Of a stretch of 64,000 nucleotides of DNA, positions 29,018-38,258 are shown in pieces. Position 1 is the first letter of the stretch. Every line of letters begins with the position of its first letter. The position numbers and the translations under genes are program-made. The notes under the pieces are model-generated. The model was not told the origin of the DNA. It searched no databases and saw only the letters and a program-made list of their open reading frames with translations. Origin of the DNA: Curtobacterium poinsettiae (lineage in GTDB: Bacteria > Actinomycetota > Actinomycetes > Actinomycetales > Microbacteriaceae); NCBI RefSeq assembly GCF_025677645.1, contig NZ_CP106879.1:1860001-1924000 (forward strand). The letters run 5' to 3'.

Positions 29018-30703
29018 ATGTTCAACCCAACCCGTTCACGGCTCGCCATCGGCGGCGCCGTTCTCCTCGCAGCCGGCCTCGCGCTCAGCGGCTGCAGCTC
29101 CAGCGGCACCGCCAGCACGAACGACGCCGCTGCCTCGACCCTGGTGGCGTACACCGGCCAGTCCGGCGACTACCAGATCAACTTCAACCCGTGGTCGCCG
29201 TCCAACATCGGCGGTGTCGGCACGATCTACGAGTCGCTCTTCTTCATCACCAACGTCAACACGAAGGACCCGAAGCCGCTGCTCGGCAAGTCCTACGAGT
29301 GGAACGACGACGGCACGCAGCTCACCATCACGCTGCGCGACGGAGCCACCTGGAGCGACGGCGAGCCCTTCACCTCGAAGGACGTCGTGTTCACGCTCGA
29401 CATGCTCAAGAAGCAGAAGGCCCTGAACTCGATCGGCTACGACGGCACCGCGAAGGCCGACGGCGACGACGAGGTGGTCGTCTCGTTCGACAAGCCGTCG
29501 TTCGTGCTCGGCCCGAACCTGCTCGGCAAGACCTGGATCGTGCCCGAGCACCTGTGGCAGGACATCGACCCGACCACCGACGTCGTGCGCGAGCCCGTCG
29601 GCACCGGCCCGTACACGCTCGGCACCTTCAAGGCGCAGGCGTTCACCCTCGAGGCGAACAAGAAGTACTGGGACGGCGCCCCGGCCGTGAAGACCATCCG
29701 CTACCTGTCGCTCTCCGGCAACACCGCCGGCGCCGACGCACTGAAGCAGGGGTCGATCGACTGGCAGACCGGCCCGGTGCCGAACATGGACGACATCCCC
29801 GCCAACTACAACGGCTACGACGGCATCACCGTCGGCCAGAACCAGATGGCCCTGCTGACCTGCGCGAACACCGACCTGGGCTGCGCCGGCCCGCAGACCG
29901 ACCCGGCTGTCCGGCACGCGATCGCCGACGCCATCAACCGCAAGCAGCTCAACTCGCTGGCGTTCGAGAACACGGCGAGCGAGATCTCGCCGACCTTCGC
30001 GCTCACCACGACGCAGAAGGACACCATCTCGAAGGACATCGAGCCCGCCGTGATGCCAGAGACCGCCGACACCGACGCGGCCGCCTCGACCCTCGAGGAC
30101 GCCGGCTGGAAGAAGGGCTCGGACGGCATCTACGCCAAGGACGGCAAGAAGCTGTCCCTGACGGTCGAGGTCGTCACCGGGTGGACCGACTACATCACCG
30201 CGATCGACACGATGACGCAGCAGCTGAAGGCCGCGGGCATCGAGCTCAAGGCGCAGCAGTCGTCGTGGAACGAGTGGACCGACAAGAAGACCAAGGGCAA
30301 CTTCGAACTCGCGATCGACTCGCTCGGCCAGGGCCCGACGGCGAACCCGTACTACCTGTACAACAACTACTTCACGACGGCGAACACCGCGAAGGTCGGC
30401 GAAGCAGCCCCGATGAACATCTCGCGGTACAGCAACCCCGACGTGGACAAGGCCATCGCGAAGCTCGCCACCATCAACCCCGAGGACACGGCGGCGACCC
30501 AGCCCGAGCTCGACACGATCCAGGAGCACATCGTCGAGGACCTGCCCTACATCCCCGTGATGACCGGCGGCACGACGAGCGAGTTCCACGCGGCGAAGTT
30601 CACCGGCTGGCCGACGAAGGACGACCTGTACGCGTTCCCGGCGGTCTGGGCGAGCCCGGACAACGCCGAGATCTTCAAGGCGCTCAAGCCGGCGAAGGGC
30701 TGA
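29018..30703 (+). CDS. ABC transporter substrate-binding lipoprotein, family 5 (oligosaccharide/peptide type)
   Basis: This 561-residue protein has a lipoprotein signal peptide with lipobox LALSGC, then a family-5 (OppA/DppA-like) fold. IYESLF, WSDGEPFTSKDVVFTL and VGTGPYTL are family landmarks. The start is ATG 29018 with GAGAGGA upstream. Family-5 proteins often bind peptides, but those encoded with glycoside hydrolases bind oligosaccharides. Here the operon ends in an alpha-galactosidase and faces a beta-mannosidase, so a galactosylated manno- or galacto-oligosaccharide is the probable ligand. It works outside the membrane with the two permeases downstream. Confidence 0.9.
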   Translation: MFNPTRSRLAIGGAVLLAAGLALSGCSSSGTASTNDAAASTLVAYTGQSGDYQINFNPWSPSNIGGVGTIYESLFFITNVNTKDPKPLLGKSYEWNDDGTQLTITLRDGATWSDGEPFTSKDVVFTLDMLKKQKALNSIGYDGTAKADGDDEVVVSFDKPSFVLGPNLLGKTWIVPEHLWQDIDPTTDVVREPVGTGPYTLGTFKAQAFTLEANKKYWDGAPAVKTIRYLSLSGNTAGADALKQGSIDWQTGPVPNMDDIPANYNGYDGITVGQNQMALLTCANTDLGCAGPQTDPAVRHAIADAINRKQLNSLAFENTASEISPTFALTTTQKDTISKDIEPAVMPETADTDAAASTLEDAGWKKGSDGIYAKDGKKLSLTVEVVTGWTDYITAIDTMTQQLKAAGIELKAQQSSWNEWTDKKTKGNFELAIDSLGQGPTANPYYLYNNYFTTANTAKVGEAAPMNISRYSNPDVDKAIAKLATINPEDTAATQPELDTIQEHIVEDLPYIPVMTGGTTSEFHAAKFTGWPTKDDLYAFPAVWASPDNAEIFKALKPAKG

Positions 30704-30737
30704 CACCGATGGGATCGCGACCGAGGGGCACTCGACG

Positions 30738-31727
30738 ATGACCTACTTCCTGCGCAAGATCGGCTTCTACGTCGTCGCACTGTGGGCGGCCCTGACGCTG
30801 AACTTCATCATCCCCAGGCTCCTGCCCGGCAACCCGGTGGACATCCTGCTCGCCAAGCTCCAGCAGCGCGGCGGGCAGGTGACCCCGGCGACCCGGGAGG
30901 CGTACGAGCTGCTCCTCGGTGGCGATTCCTCGGAGCCGCTCATCTCCCAGTACGGCCACTACCTGGTCAACGTGTTCCGCGGTGACCTCGGGGTGTCCGT
31001 CAGTTACTTCCCGGCACCCGTCACCGAGGTGATCGGCAGTTCGCTGCCGTGGACCATCGCGCTGGTCGGGATCGCCACGATCCTGGCCGCCATCATCGGC
31101 GTCGGGCTCGGGGCCTTCGTCGGGTGGCGGCCCGGCACCTGGCTCGACTCGTTCGTGCCGGCCACCACCCTGCTCGCCGCGGTGCCGTACTTCTGGCTCG
31201 CGCTGATCCTGGTGTACTTCTTCGCCACCGGACTCCACCTGTTCCCGGCGCAGGGCGGCTACGACGTCATCCTGACCCCCGGCTTCAACTGGGACTTCAT
31301 CGTCTCGGCCGTGCAGTACGGGGTGCTGCCGGCGGTGACGATCGTGCTCGCGTCGCTCGGCGGCTGGCTGCTCGGCATGCGCAACATGATGGTGTCGACG
31401 CTGTCCGAGGACTACATCACCACCGCGCAGGCGAAGGGCCTGTCCGACGGCAAGATCCTGCGGAACTACGCCGCTCGGAACGCCGTGCTGCCGTCCGTCG
31501 CCGGGTTCGCGATCTCCCTCGGGTTCATCGTGTCCGGCTCCGTCGTCACCGAGCAGGTGTTCTCGTACCCGGGCATCGGGTCGAAGCTGCTGTCCGCCGT
31601 GACGAACAACGACTACGCGCTCATGCAGGGCATCTTCCTGTTCATCACCCTGGCGGTCCTCGGCGCGAACCTCGTCGTCGACCTGCTGTACGGACTGATC
31701 GACCCGCGCACGCGGGCCCGGAGCTAG
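30738..31727 (+). CDS. ABC transporter permease, OppB/DppB type
   Basis: The protein has 329 residues with about six membrane segments, beginning KIGFYVVALWAALTLNFIIPRLLPGNPVD, a typical OppB start. The EAA-like cytoplasmic loop (YITTAQAKGLSDGKILRNYAARNAVLP) contacts the ATPases. It forms the channel with the OppC-like partner encoded 14 bases downstream. Confidence 0.9.
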   Translation: MTYFLRKIGFYVVALWAALTLNFIIPRLLPGNPVDILLAKLQQRGGQVTPATREAYELLLGGDSSEPLISQYGHYLVNVFRGDLGVSVSYFPAPVTEVIGSSLPWTIALVGIATILAAIIGVGLGAFVGWRPGTWLDSFVPATTLLAAVPYFWLALILVYFFATGLHLFPAQGGYDVILTPGFNWDFIVSAVQYGVLPAVTIVLASLGGWLLGMRNMMVSTLSEDYITTAQAKGLSDGKILRNYAARNAVLPSVAGFAISLGFIVSGSVVTEQVFSYPGIGSKLLSAVTNNDYALMQGIFLFITLAVLGANLVVDLLYGLIDPRTRARS

Positions 31728-31741
31728 GGGAGGAGACGACC

Positions 31742-32782
31742 ATGACCAACATCCAGCAGGAGACCGAGCCCACCATCGGCGCACTGACCGAGGAAGCCGA
31801 CAGCACCACGTCGATCGCCACCCGGCGCGCGTCGAAGGGCGGCATCCGTCGGTTCCTCCCGACCCTCACGCCCTGGCTCGTCACGGGCATCGTGCTCGTC
31901 GCCGGCGTCACGCTGTTCGGGGTGATCGGACCGCTGCTCGTCGGCGACCCGACCACCATCCGCGACACGGGGCTGCAGGGACCGAGCGGCTCGAACGTCC
32001 TCGGCACCACCCAGACCGGTCAGGACGTCCTGGCCCAGCTCGCCTTCGCCACCCGGGGCAGCCTGCAGATCGGGCTCATCGTCGGCGTCCTCGCCACGGT
32101 GCTGTCCGCGTTCTTCGGGATCCTCGGCGCCTACCTGGGCGGGATCATGGACGAGGCGTTCTCGCTGTTCTCGAACGTGTTCCTCGTCATTCCCGGCCTG
32201 CCGCTCGTCATCGTCATCTCCGGCCTGGTGCCGCGTGAGGCCCGCGGGCTGTGGACCATCGCGGTCGTCCTGGCGATCACCTCCTGGGCCGGGTCCGCCC
32301 GGGTGCTGCGGGCGCAGACGATGTCGATCCGCAACCGCGACTACGTGTCCGCCGCCCGGGTCGCCGGCGAACGGCCGTGGCGGGTCATCGCCGTCGAGAT
32401 CCTGCCGAACCTGCTGCCGGTGCTCGCGTCGCAGTTCGTGTTCGCGGTGATCGCCGCGATCCTCGGGGAGGCGGGACTGTCGTTCCTCGGGCTCGGGGCG
32501 TCGAACTCGTCGACGCTCGGCACCATGCTCTTCTACGCCCAGAACGGCTTCGCGCTGGCGAACGGCGCCTGGTGGTGGTTCGTGCCGCCGGGCCTGCTCA
32601 TCGCCCTGCTCGGCATGGGCCTGTCCCTGGTGAACTTCTCGATCGACGAGGTCATCAACCCGCGACTCGCGAACGTGCGTGCGCAGCGACGGCGCGACCG
32701 TCGTGCGAAGCGTGCGGCCCGCTCGGGAGGCCCGGCTCGCGTCGCCACCGCCGGTCACGACACGAAGGGGGTCGCCCGATGA
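31742..32782 (+). CDS. ABC transporter permease, OppC/DppC type
   Basis: This 346-residue protein starts at ATG 31742 behind GGGGAGGAG. A cytoplasmic N-terminal tail of about 40 residues leads into six membrane segments and an EAA-like loop (DYVSAARVAGERPWRVIAVEILPN). LGTTQTGQDVLAQLAFATRGSL is the conserved OppC extracellular-side segment. Its stop overlaps the next start codon (ATGA). Confidence 0.9.
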   Translation: MTNIQQETEPTIGALTEEADSTTSIATRRASKGGIRRFLPTLTPWLVTGIVLVAGVTLFGVIGPLLVGDPTTIRDTGLQGPSGSNVLGTTQTGQDVLAQLAFATRGSLQIGLIVGVLATVLSAFFGILGAYLGGIMDEAFSLFSNVFLVIPGLPLVIVISGLVPREARGLWTIAVVLAITSWAGSARVLRAQTMSIRNRDYVSAARVAGERPWRVIAVEILPNLLPVLASQFVFAVIAAILGEAGLSFLGLGASNSSTLGTMLFYAQNGFALANGAWWWFVPPGLLIALLGMGLSLVNFSIDEVINPRLANVRAQRRRDRRAKRAARSGGPARVATAGHDTKGVAR

Positions 32783-33735
32783 GCACCACCGACACCGCAC
32801 GACCCGTCACCTCCGCCACCGGCGACGGCTCGCGCCGTCCCGCCGTGCTGACGATCGACCACCTCGACGTCGTCTACGAGACCGAGCACCCCGTGCACGC
32901 CGTCAAGGACGTCTCGCTCACCCTGGCGCCCGGCGAGATCCTCGGGCTCGCGGGGGAGTCCGGCTGCGGCAAGACGACCCTGGCGTACGCCATCACCCGG
33001 CTGCACCGGCCGCCGGCGAAGGTCACCTCGGGCAGCATCACGTTCCACGACCGCGACGGCACCGACGTCGACCTGCTCGGCCTGCCGCACGAGCAGCTCC
33101 GGGCCGTGCGGTGGTCGAAGCTGTCCATGGTGTTCCAGGGGGCGATGAACGCGCTCAACCCGGTCACCACGATCCGCGCCCAGCTCGACGACGCTCTCGT
33201 CGAACACCGCAAGGGCCTGCCGCGCCGGGAACGACGAGCAATCGCCGAGGACGCCCTGCGCCGCGTCGGCGTCGACCCGTCCCGCATCACGGCGTACCCG
33301 CACGAACTGTCCGGCGGCATGCGGCAGCGCGTGATGATCGCGATGGCGATGCTGCTCGAACCGCAGATCATGATCATGGACGAGCCGACCACCGCGCTTG
33401 ACGTCGTGGTGCAGCGGGAGATCCTGCGCGAGATCGTCCGACTGCGCGACGAGCTCGGGTTCGCCGTCGTGTTCATCACGCACGACCTGCCGCTGCTGCT
33501 CGAGATCAGCGACCGGATCGCGATCATGCTCCGCGGCGAGGTCGTCGAGTGCGACCGCGCCAGCGTGATCCAGCACGACCCGCAGCACCCGTACACGCGG
33601 AAGCTGCTGCAGTCGTTCCCGAGCCTGTCCGGAGCCCGCGGCGCGTTCATCCGCACCGGGGTCGAGGACGGCGCCGAACCCGAGACCGACACCCGGGCCG
33701 TCGTGGTCCAGGCAGCACAGGAGACGGACCGATGA
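32779..33735 (+). CDS. ABC transporter ATP-binding protein, OppD/DppD type
   Basis: This 318-residue ATPase has Walker A GESGCGKTT, signature LSGGMRQR and Walker B IMIMDEPT with the following ALDVVVQ. The C-terminal HPYTRKLLQSFPSL is characteristic of Opp/Dpp ATPases. It is overlapped at both ends by its neighbours and pairs with the OppF-like ATPase next to it. Confidence 0.92.
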   Translation: MSTTDTARPVTSATGDGSRRPAVLTIDHLDVVYETEHPVHAVKDVSLTLAPGEILGLAGESGCGKTTLAYAITRLHRPPAKVTSGSITFHDRDGTDVDLLGLPHEQLRAVRWSKLSMVFQGAMNALNPVTTIRAQLDDALVEHRKGLPRRERRAIAEDALRRVGVDPSRITAYPHELSGGMRQRVMIAMAMLLEPQIMIMDEPTTALDVVVQREILREIVRLRDELGFAVVFITHDLPLLLEISDRIAIMLRGEVVECDRASVIQHDPQHPYTRKLLQSFPSLSGARGAFIRTGVEDGAEPETDTRAVVVQAAQETDR

Positions 33736-34625
33736 CCAGTGTGACCGTCAGCCACCTCGGCAAGGACTTCCACACCCGCAAGGGCCTGCAGCGCACCACC
33801 CTGCGGGCCGTCGACGACGTGTCGTTCGACCTGCTGCCCGGCCGGACCGTCGCGCTGGTGGGGGAGTCCGGCTCGGGCAAGTCCACCATCGCGCGGATGC
33901 TCGCCAAGCTCGAGACCCGGACGCGCGGCTCGATCGACGTGCGGCTCGAGGACGGCACCCCCGTCGAGGGCAGCATGTACCGCCGGCACGTGCAGATGGT
34001 GTTCCAGGACCCGTTCGCCTCGCTCAACCCGTTCCACTCGATCGAGCACCACATCGCCCGGCCGCTGCAGTTGCACCACCGGGCCCGCGGCGCCGACGAG
34101 ACCGCCGACAAGGTGCGGGAACTGCTCGGTCGCGTGAACCTCGACGAGGACTTCGCATCGCGGCGGCCGCACGAGCTCTCCGGCGGACAGCGGCAGCGCG
34201 TCGCGATCGCCCGCGCACTCGCCCCGGGCGCCCAGGTGCTCATCGCCGACGAACCGGTGTCGATGCTCGACGTCTCGATCCGCCTGAGCGTGCTCAACCT
34301 GCTCGGCCGGCTGCAGCGCGAGGACGAACTCGCCGTGCTCTACATCACGCACGACCTGGCGACCGCGCGGCACTTCTCCGACGAGATCCTGGTGCTCTAC
34401 CGCGGCCGGGTCGTCGAGCGCGGACCGTCGGACGCCGTCATCCTCGACCCGCACCACGACTACACCCGGCTGCTCGCCGAGGCCGCCCCCGACCCGGAGC
34501 GCACCGAGCGCCGGATCACCGCCGGGCCGCCACTCGACCGGACGAAGATCGACAACACCACCTGCTACGACCACACGGTCGGGGACTGGGTGTCGAGCGA
34601 GCCCGCACCGGTCGGGGCGCGATGA
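33732..34625 (+). CDS. ABC transporter ATP-binding protein, OppF/DppF type
   Basis: This 297-residue ATPase has Walker A GESGSGKST, signature LSGGQRQR and Walker B VLIADEPVSMLD. The tail contains TAGPPLDRTKIDNTTCYDH, reminiscent of the cysteine-containing C-terminus of OppF. The DEPVS in place of DEPTS is common in this subfamily. It overlaps the preceding and following genes by four bases. Confidence 0.92.
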   Translation: MTSVTVSHLGKDFHTRKGLQRTTLRAVDDVSFDLLPGRTVALVGESGSGKSTIARMLAKLETRTRGSIDVRLEDGTPVEGSMYRRHVQMVFQDPFASLNPFHSIEHHIARPLQLHHRARGADETADKVRELLGRVNLDEDFASRRPHELSGGQRQRVAIARALAPGAQVLIADEPVSMLDVSIRLSVLNLLGRLQREDELAVLYITHDLATARHFSDEILVLYRGRVVERGPSDAVILDPHHDYTRLLAEAAPDPERTERRITAGPPLDRTKIDNTTCYDHTVGDWVSSEPAPVGAR

Positions 34626-36730
34626 GCGACGGGTCGACGTTCGTCGACTGGGTCACCGACGGGTTCGCCGCACGGTTCCGGGTCGGTGCGGACCAGCCCG
34701 CGGCGCTCGTGTCGTTCGTGCCGACCGGAGGAGTGGCCGGCGGCGGAGCGCTCGCCGACGGTCCGGACGACCCGCAGCCGCTCGTGGAGCTGACGACGAT
34801 CGGGCACGGACGGTTCCCGGGCGGGTTCCGGCATGTCGACTCCACGATCGGGGCGCGACTGCGACCCGTGTCGCACCACGAGCACGACGACGGGACCGAC
34901 CTGTGGTTCCGGATCGTGCAGGCGGACGCGGCCACGGGCCTCCAGGCCGAGTCGGTGTTCCGGGCGCGCGCCGGCGTGCCCGCGTTCCAGACGTGGACCG
35001 AGGTGTCGGCCGCACACGGTGAGCACGTCGTCGACTTCGTGTCGTCGTTCGCGACCGGGGCGTTCCTGACCGATTCGGGTGCCACCGTCGACGAGCTCGC
35101 CCTCGTGCACGCCGACAACGACTGGGCAGCGGAGAGCCGGTGGCGGACCGATCCGCTGCGGTCGATCGGGCTCGCGGCGATCGACCGGGAGGCCCAGCAC
35201 CACCCGCCCCGCAGCCGCGCCGTCGTGCAGAACCGCGGTTCGTGGTCGACCGGTGAAGCGCTGCCGATCGGGGTGCTGCAATCGGATCGGTACGCGCTCG
35301 TCTGGCAGGTCGAGCACAACGGGCCGTGGCTGTACGAGCTCGGGGAGACCCGGCGGCACGCGTACCTGCTGCTGAGCGGGCCGACCGACCAGGAACACCA
35401 GTGGACCGCAGTCGTCACGCCGGAGCAGCCGTTCACCTCGGTGCCGGTGTCCGTCGGGATCGCCGGGTCGGTCGACGACGCCTTCGGGGTGCTCACCCGG
35501 CAGCGTCGGGCGTTCCGGCAGGTGCGGGAGGCCGACCGTGCCCTGCCCCTGGTGTTCAACGACTACATGAACACGCTCATGGGCGACCCGACCACCGAGA
35601 AGCTCCTGCCGCTGATCGACGCCGCTGCCGACGACGGAGCGGACCTGTTCTGCATCGACGCCGGCTGGTACGCCGAGGGGCACTGGTGGGACACCGTCGG
35701 AGCGTGGCAGGAAGCGGCGTCGCGGTTCCCGACGGGGCTCGGGGCCGTCATCGACCACATCCGTGCGCGCGGCATGCAGGCCGGCCTCTGGCTCGAACCC
35801 GAGGTCATCGGCATCCACTCGCCGCTGGTTTCGACCCTGCCGTCGTTTGCGTTCGTCGAGCACCACGGGGTCCGGGTCGCGGAGCACGGGCGGCACCTGC
35901 TCGACCTGCGCTCGCCGGAGGCCCGCGCACACCTCGACTCGGTGGTCGACCGGCTCGTCGGGGAGCTCGGGGTGACGTTCTTCAAGATGGACAACAACAC
36001 GATGACCGGGCCGTTCGCCGGGATGCTCGACCACCAGCGGGCGCTGCTCGACTGGCTCGACGCGGTGCAGGAGCGGCACCCGGCTCTGCTCATCGAGAAC
36101 TGCGCCTCGGGAGCGATGCGCGCCGACTGGGCCATGCTGTCCCGCCTGCACATGCAGTCGACCTCGGACCAGCAGGACCCGGTGTTGTCCGCCACGATCG
36201 CCGCCGCTGCTCCCGCTGCGATGCTGCCCGAGCAGGCGGGGAACTGGGCCTACCCGGCGCCGACGATGGACCCGGAGCTGTTCGCGCTGTCGCTCGTGAA
36301 CGGGGTGCTCGGTCGGATGTACCTGTCCGGGTACCTCAACGAGATGTCGTCGTCGCAGCGTGCGGTGGTCGGTCACGCCATCGCGGCGCACCGGCAGGTC
36401 CTGGACGTCGTCGAAGCGGCCGTCCCGGTCTGGCCCCTCGGGCTGCCCGCCTGGGAGGACCCGTGGATCGCACTCGGCCTGCGCGCCGCCTCGGGTGACC
36501 TGTACCTGTCGGTGTGGTCGCTGCCCGGTGCGTCGGCGTCGGTGTCGTTGCCACTGCCGGCGTTCGCCGGGCAGGCGGTGGTCGTCGAGCCGCTGTTCCC
36601 GACGGCACTCGGGTCGTGGTCCGTGGCGTGGGACGCCGCTTCGGGCTCGCTCGAGGTCGCGAACGGCGGATCGACCCCCACAGCGCGGGTGCTCCGCGTC
36701 CGGTCGCAGGAGGCGGACGCGGGGGCCTGA
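34622..36730 (+). CDS. GH36 alpha-galactosidase (second copy)
   Basis: This 702-residue protein has a GH36 barrel with DYMNTLMGDPT (314-324), DAGWY (346-350), nucleophile D457 in FFKMDNNT and acid/base D516 in QSTSDQQD. It differs strongly from the first copy (FVKWDQNR and WPSDSND there), so it is a distinct subgroup rather than a recent duplicate. It has no signal peptide. Last gene of the transporter operon, coupled to the ATPase by ATGA, so import and de-galactosylation are co-expressed. The KMDNN form may signal a different alpha-galactoside preference. Confidence 0.85.
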   Translation: MSDGSTFVDWVTDGFAARFRVGADQPAALVSFVPTGGVAGGGALADGPDDPQPLVELTTIGHGRFPGGFRHVDSTIGARLRPVSHHEHDDGTDLWFRIVQADAATGLQAESVFRARAGVPAFQTWTEVSAAHGEHVVDFVSSFATGAFLTDSGATVDELALVHADNDWAAESRWRTDPLRSIGLAAIDREAQHHPPRSRAVVQNRGSWSTGEALPIGVLQSDRYALVWQVEHNGPWLYELGETRRHAYLLLSGPTDQEHQWTAVVTPEQPFTSVPVSVGIAGSVDDAFGVLTRQRRAFRQVREADRALPLVFNDYMNTLMGDPTTEKLLPLIDAAADDGADLFCIDAGWYAEGHWWDTVGAWQEAASRFPTGLGAVIDHIRARGMQAGLWLEPEVIGIHSPLVSTLPSFAFVEHHGVRVAEHGRHLLDLRSPEARAHLDSVVDRLVGELGVTFFKMDNNTMTGPFAGMLDHQRALLDWLDAVQERHPALLIENCASGAMRADWAMLSRLHMQSTSDQQDPVLSATIAAAAPAAMLPEQAGNWAYPAPTMDPELFALSLVNGVLGRMYLSGYLNEMSSSQRAVVGHAIAAHRQVLDVVEAAVPVWPLGLPAWEDPWIALGLRAASGDLYLSVWSLPGASASVSLPLPAFAGQAVVVEPLFPTALGSWSVAWDAASGSLEVANGGSTPTARVLRVRSQEADAGA

Positions 36731-36770
36731 GCGGGCGCGCGTCCCGATGGCAGGGCGCGCGCTGGAGCGG

Positions 36771-36808
36771 ACGGGCGGCACGGTGCGGGCAGGCACCGTG
36801 CCTCCCGT
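36771..36808. terminator. Family-B hairpin terminator, copy 2
   Basis: ACGGGCGGCACGGTGC (36771-36786) pairs with GCACCGTGCCTCCCGT (36793-36808) with one mismatch around a six-base loop, 40 bases after the alpha-galactosidase stop. Confidence 0.7.
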
Positions 36809-36860
36809 CTCGTCCGTGGTCGCGTCCATGGCGCGGGGGACGCGGGTTCGTGTCCGCGCG

Positions 36861-36910
36861 GTGACGGTTCCGGTTCAGGATCCTCGGGGATCGTGAACCA
36901 GAACCGTCAA
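36861..36910. terminator. Family-A long hairpin, copy 2
   Basis: GTGACGGTTCCGGTTCAGGA (36861-36880) pairs with TCGTGAACCAGAACCGTCAA (36891-36910), and CGCG repeats flank both arms. It follows the family-B hairpin by 52 bases, making a double terminator. Confidence 0.6.
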
Positions 36911-37097
36911 CGCGCGGGCGACCCGGAGGCTCCGCATCAAGCCTCCACCGTCACCCCGGTCGATAGAGCAATCGTCGTGATCCGGAGGACTCGTGAGGCT
37001 AAATTCCTCAGCCGCGTGCTGTCCGACGTGCCCGCTGCGAGGAGCGCAGCCAAGACAAAGGTGTTGCTTCGACGATCACAGATGATTTGATTGGTGC

Positions 37098-37616
37098 GTG
37101 TGGGTAGTAGGTGACAGCAGCTGGACTGACGTGGCAGCGGCTCTAGCAGCCGTAGTAACTGCAGCAACGGCGATCGTTCTCGCAGTGCAGCTCCGCAAGC
37201 GAGAAAGAGCGAGAGCGCTCTCGGATCTGCACGAGCACCTCACTACCGGTGAAACCGCGCATGCGCGAGACACTTTGGGAACGTTGCTCTACTCAAAGCA
37301 ATACCAGCGCAAGGTCAAGCGACTTGACGCGATTTCGAGCTACTTTCGCCTGATATGGGCTGTGCAGCACGCTCGAAACGTCTTCGACCGTTACAAGCTG
37401 GACTGGTCGTTACGTGTCTCGCCAGACACCTTCCTCGCTCGCAGCCGGTTCCGCCGACGCTGGCGCACCAAGCAAGCTCGCGAGATCGCCAACGCTTTGA
37501 CGTGGAACCTGCGCGAGATTGAAGAGAACCTTAACCGGTTCCACTACGAGTACTCCGAACACTGGGCAGTTGAGGACGATGACGCCTGGCAAGAGCTGCT
37601 GATCAATTCCCGTTGA
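37098..37616 (+). CDS. Orphan membrane-anchored protein, lower G+C
   Basis: This 172-residue protein has one hydrophobic segment near the N-terminus (VAAALAAVVTAATAIVLAVQL, about 13-33). A basic, helical cytosolic part rich in Arg, Trp and Tyr follows (YFRLIWAVQHARNVFDRYKLDW). The layout, an N-terminal anchor with a helical tail, resembles DUF4760-like proteins, but I do not recognise it firmly. Codon use is less GC-biased than its neighbours, which suggests recent acquisition. GTG 37098 is the only reasonable start and has no strong ribosome site. Confidence 0.6.
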   Translation: MWVVGDSSWTDVAAALAAVVTAATAIVLAVQLRKRERARALSDLHEHLTTGETAHARDTLGTLLYSKQYQRKVKRLDAISSYFRLIWAVQHARNVFDRYKLDWSLRVSPDTFLARSRFRRRWRTKQAREIANALTWNLREIEENLNRFHYEYSEHWAVEDDDAWQELLINSR

Positions 37617-37625
37617 GGGAGCTGG

Positions 37626-38258
37626 TCACCAAAGGAGCTGGAGCTCCATCGCGCGGGTGACAGCACGGGTGCGGTCGTTCACGCCGAGCTTCTCGAAGAC
37701 GTGGCCGAGGTGGGTCTTCACCGTGGCCTCGCTGAGGAACAGCGCGCGGCCGATCGCCGGGTTGCTGTTGCCCTGGGCGACGAGGCGCAGGACGTCGAGC
37801 TCGCGCGGGGTCAGCGACGGGCCGACAGTAGCCGGGAAGGCGCCCGTCGCTCGGCGGACGAGCGCTGCGGCAGCGGAAGGAGCCAGCGCCGTCTCGCCCC
37901 GTGCGGTCGCCCGGACGCCGGCGAGGATCTCGGACTCCGGGGCGGCCTTCAGCAGGTAGCCGGTGGCGCCGGCCTCGATGGCGGCGAGGATCTGGTCGTC
38001 GGACTCGTACGTGGTCAGGATCAGGACGCGGACGCCGGGGTCGACGGCGAGGATCTCCGCCGTCGCCGCATCGCCGTCGAGCACGGGCATCCGGAGGTCC
38101 ATCAGCACGACGTCGGGGCGTTCGGCCAGTGCCACCGTCACCGCGGCGCGGCCGTCGCTCGCCTGGCCGACGACCTCGACGTCGTCGGCGTCCTGCAGCA
38201 GGGCCACGATGCCCGACCGGACGATCGGGTGGTCGTCGGCGACCATGACGCGGATCAC
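37626..38258 (-). CDS. NarL/LuxR-family response regulator
   Basis: The protein has 210 residues: a receiver domain with phosphoacceptor D54 in VLMDLRMP and a C-terminal LuxR helix-turn-helix (LTPRELDVLRLVAQGNSNPAIGRALFLSEATVKTHL). The GTG start at 38258 overlaps the kinase stop, so the two are made together. It is the last gene of the exporter/two-component operon and probably controls the ABC-2 exporter upstream in response to an envelope signal, as in DesKR or LiaSR-type pairs; that is inference. Confidence 0.92.
   Translation of the reverse strand: MIRVMVADDHPIVRSGIVALLQDADDVEVVGQASDGRAAVTVALAERPDVVLMDLRMPVLDGDAATAEILAVDPGVRVLILTTYESDDQILAAIEAGATGYLLKAAPESEILAGVRATARGETALAPSAAAALVRRATGAFPATVGPSLTPRELDVLRLVAQGNSNPAIGRALFLSEATVKTHLGHVFEKLGVNDRTRAVTRAMELQLLW

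Larger units (their letters stand above)
36731..37097. other. Intergenic region with two tandem hairpins
   Basis: This 367-base gap holds a family-B hairpin (36771-36808) and a family-A hairpin (36861-36910), which end the transporter operon. The last 150 bases have visibly lower G+C than the surrounding genes and hold no convincing open frame. They precede the orphan gene at 37098. Confidence 0.7.

Noticed and set aside
34565..36829. 754-residue minus-strand frame opposite the second alpha-galactosidase
   Set aside because: Same reason: no recognisable domain and it is antisense to a complete GH36 gene.
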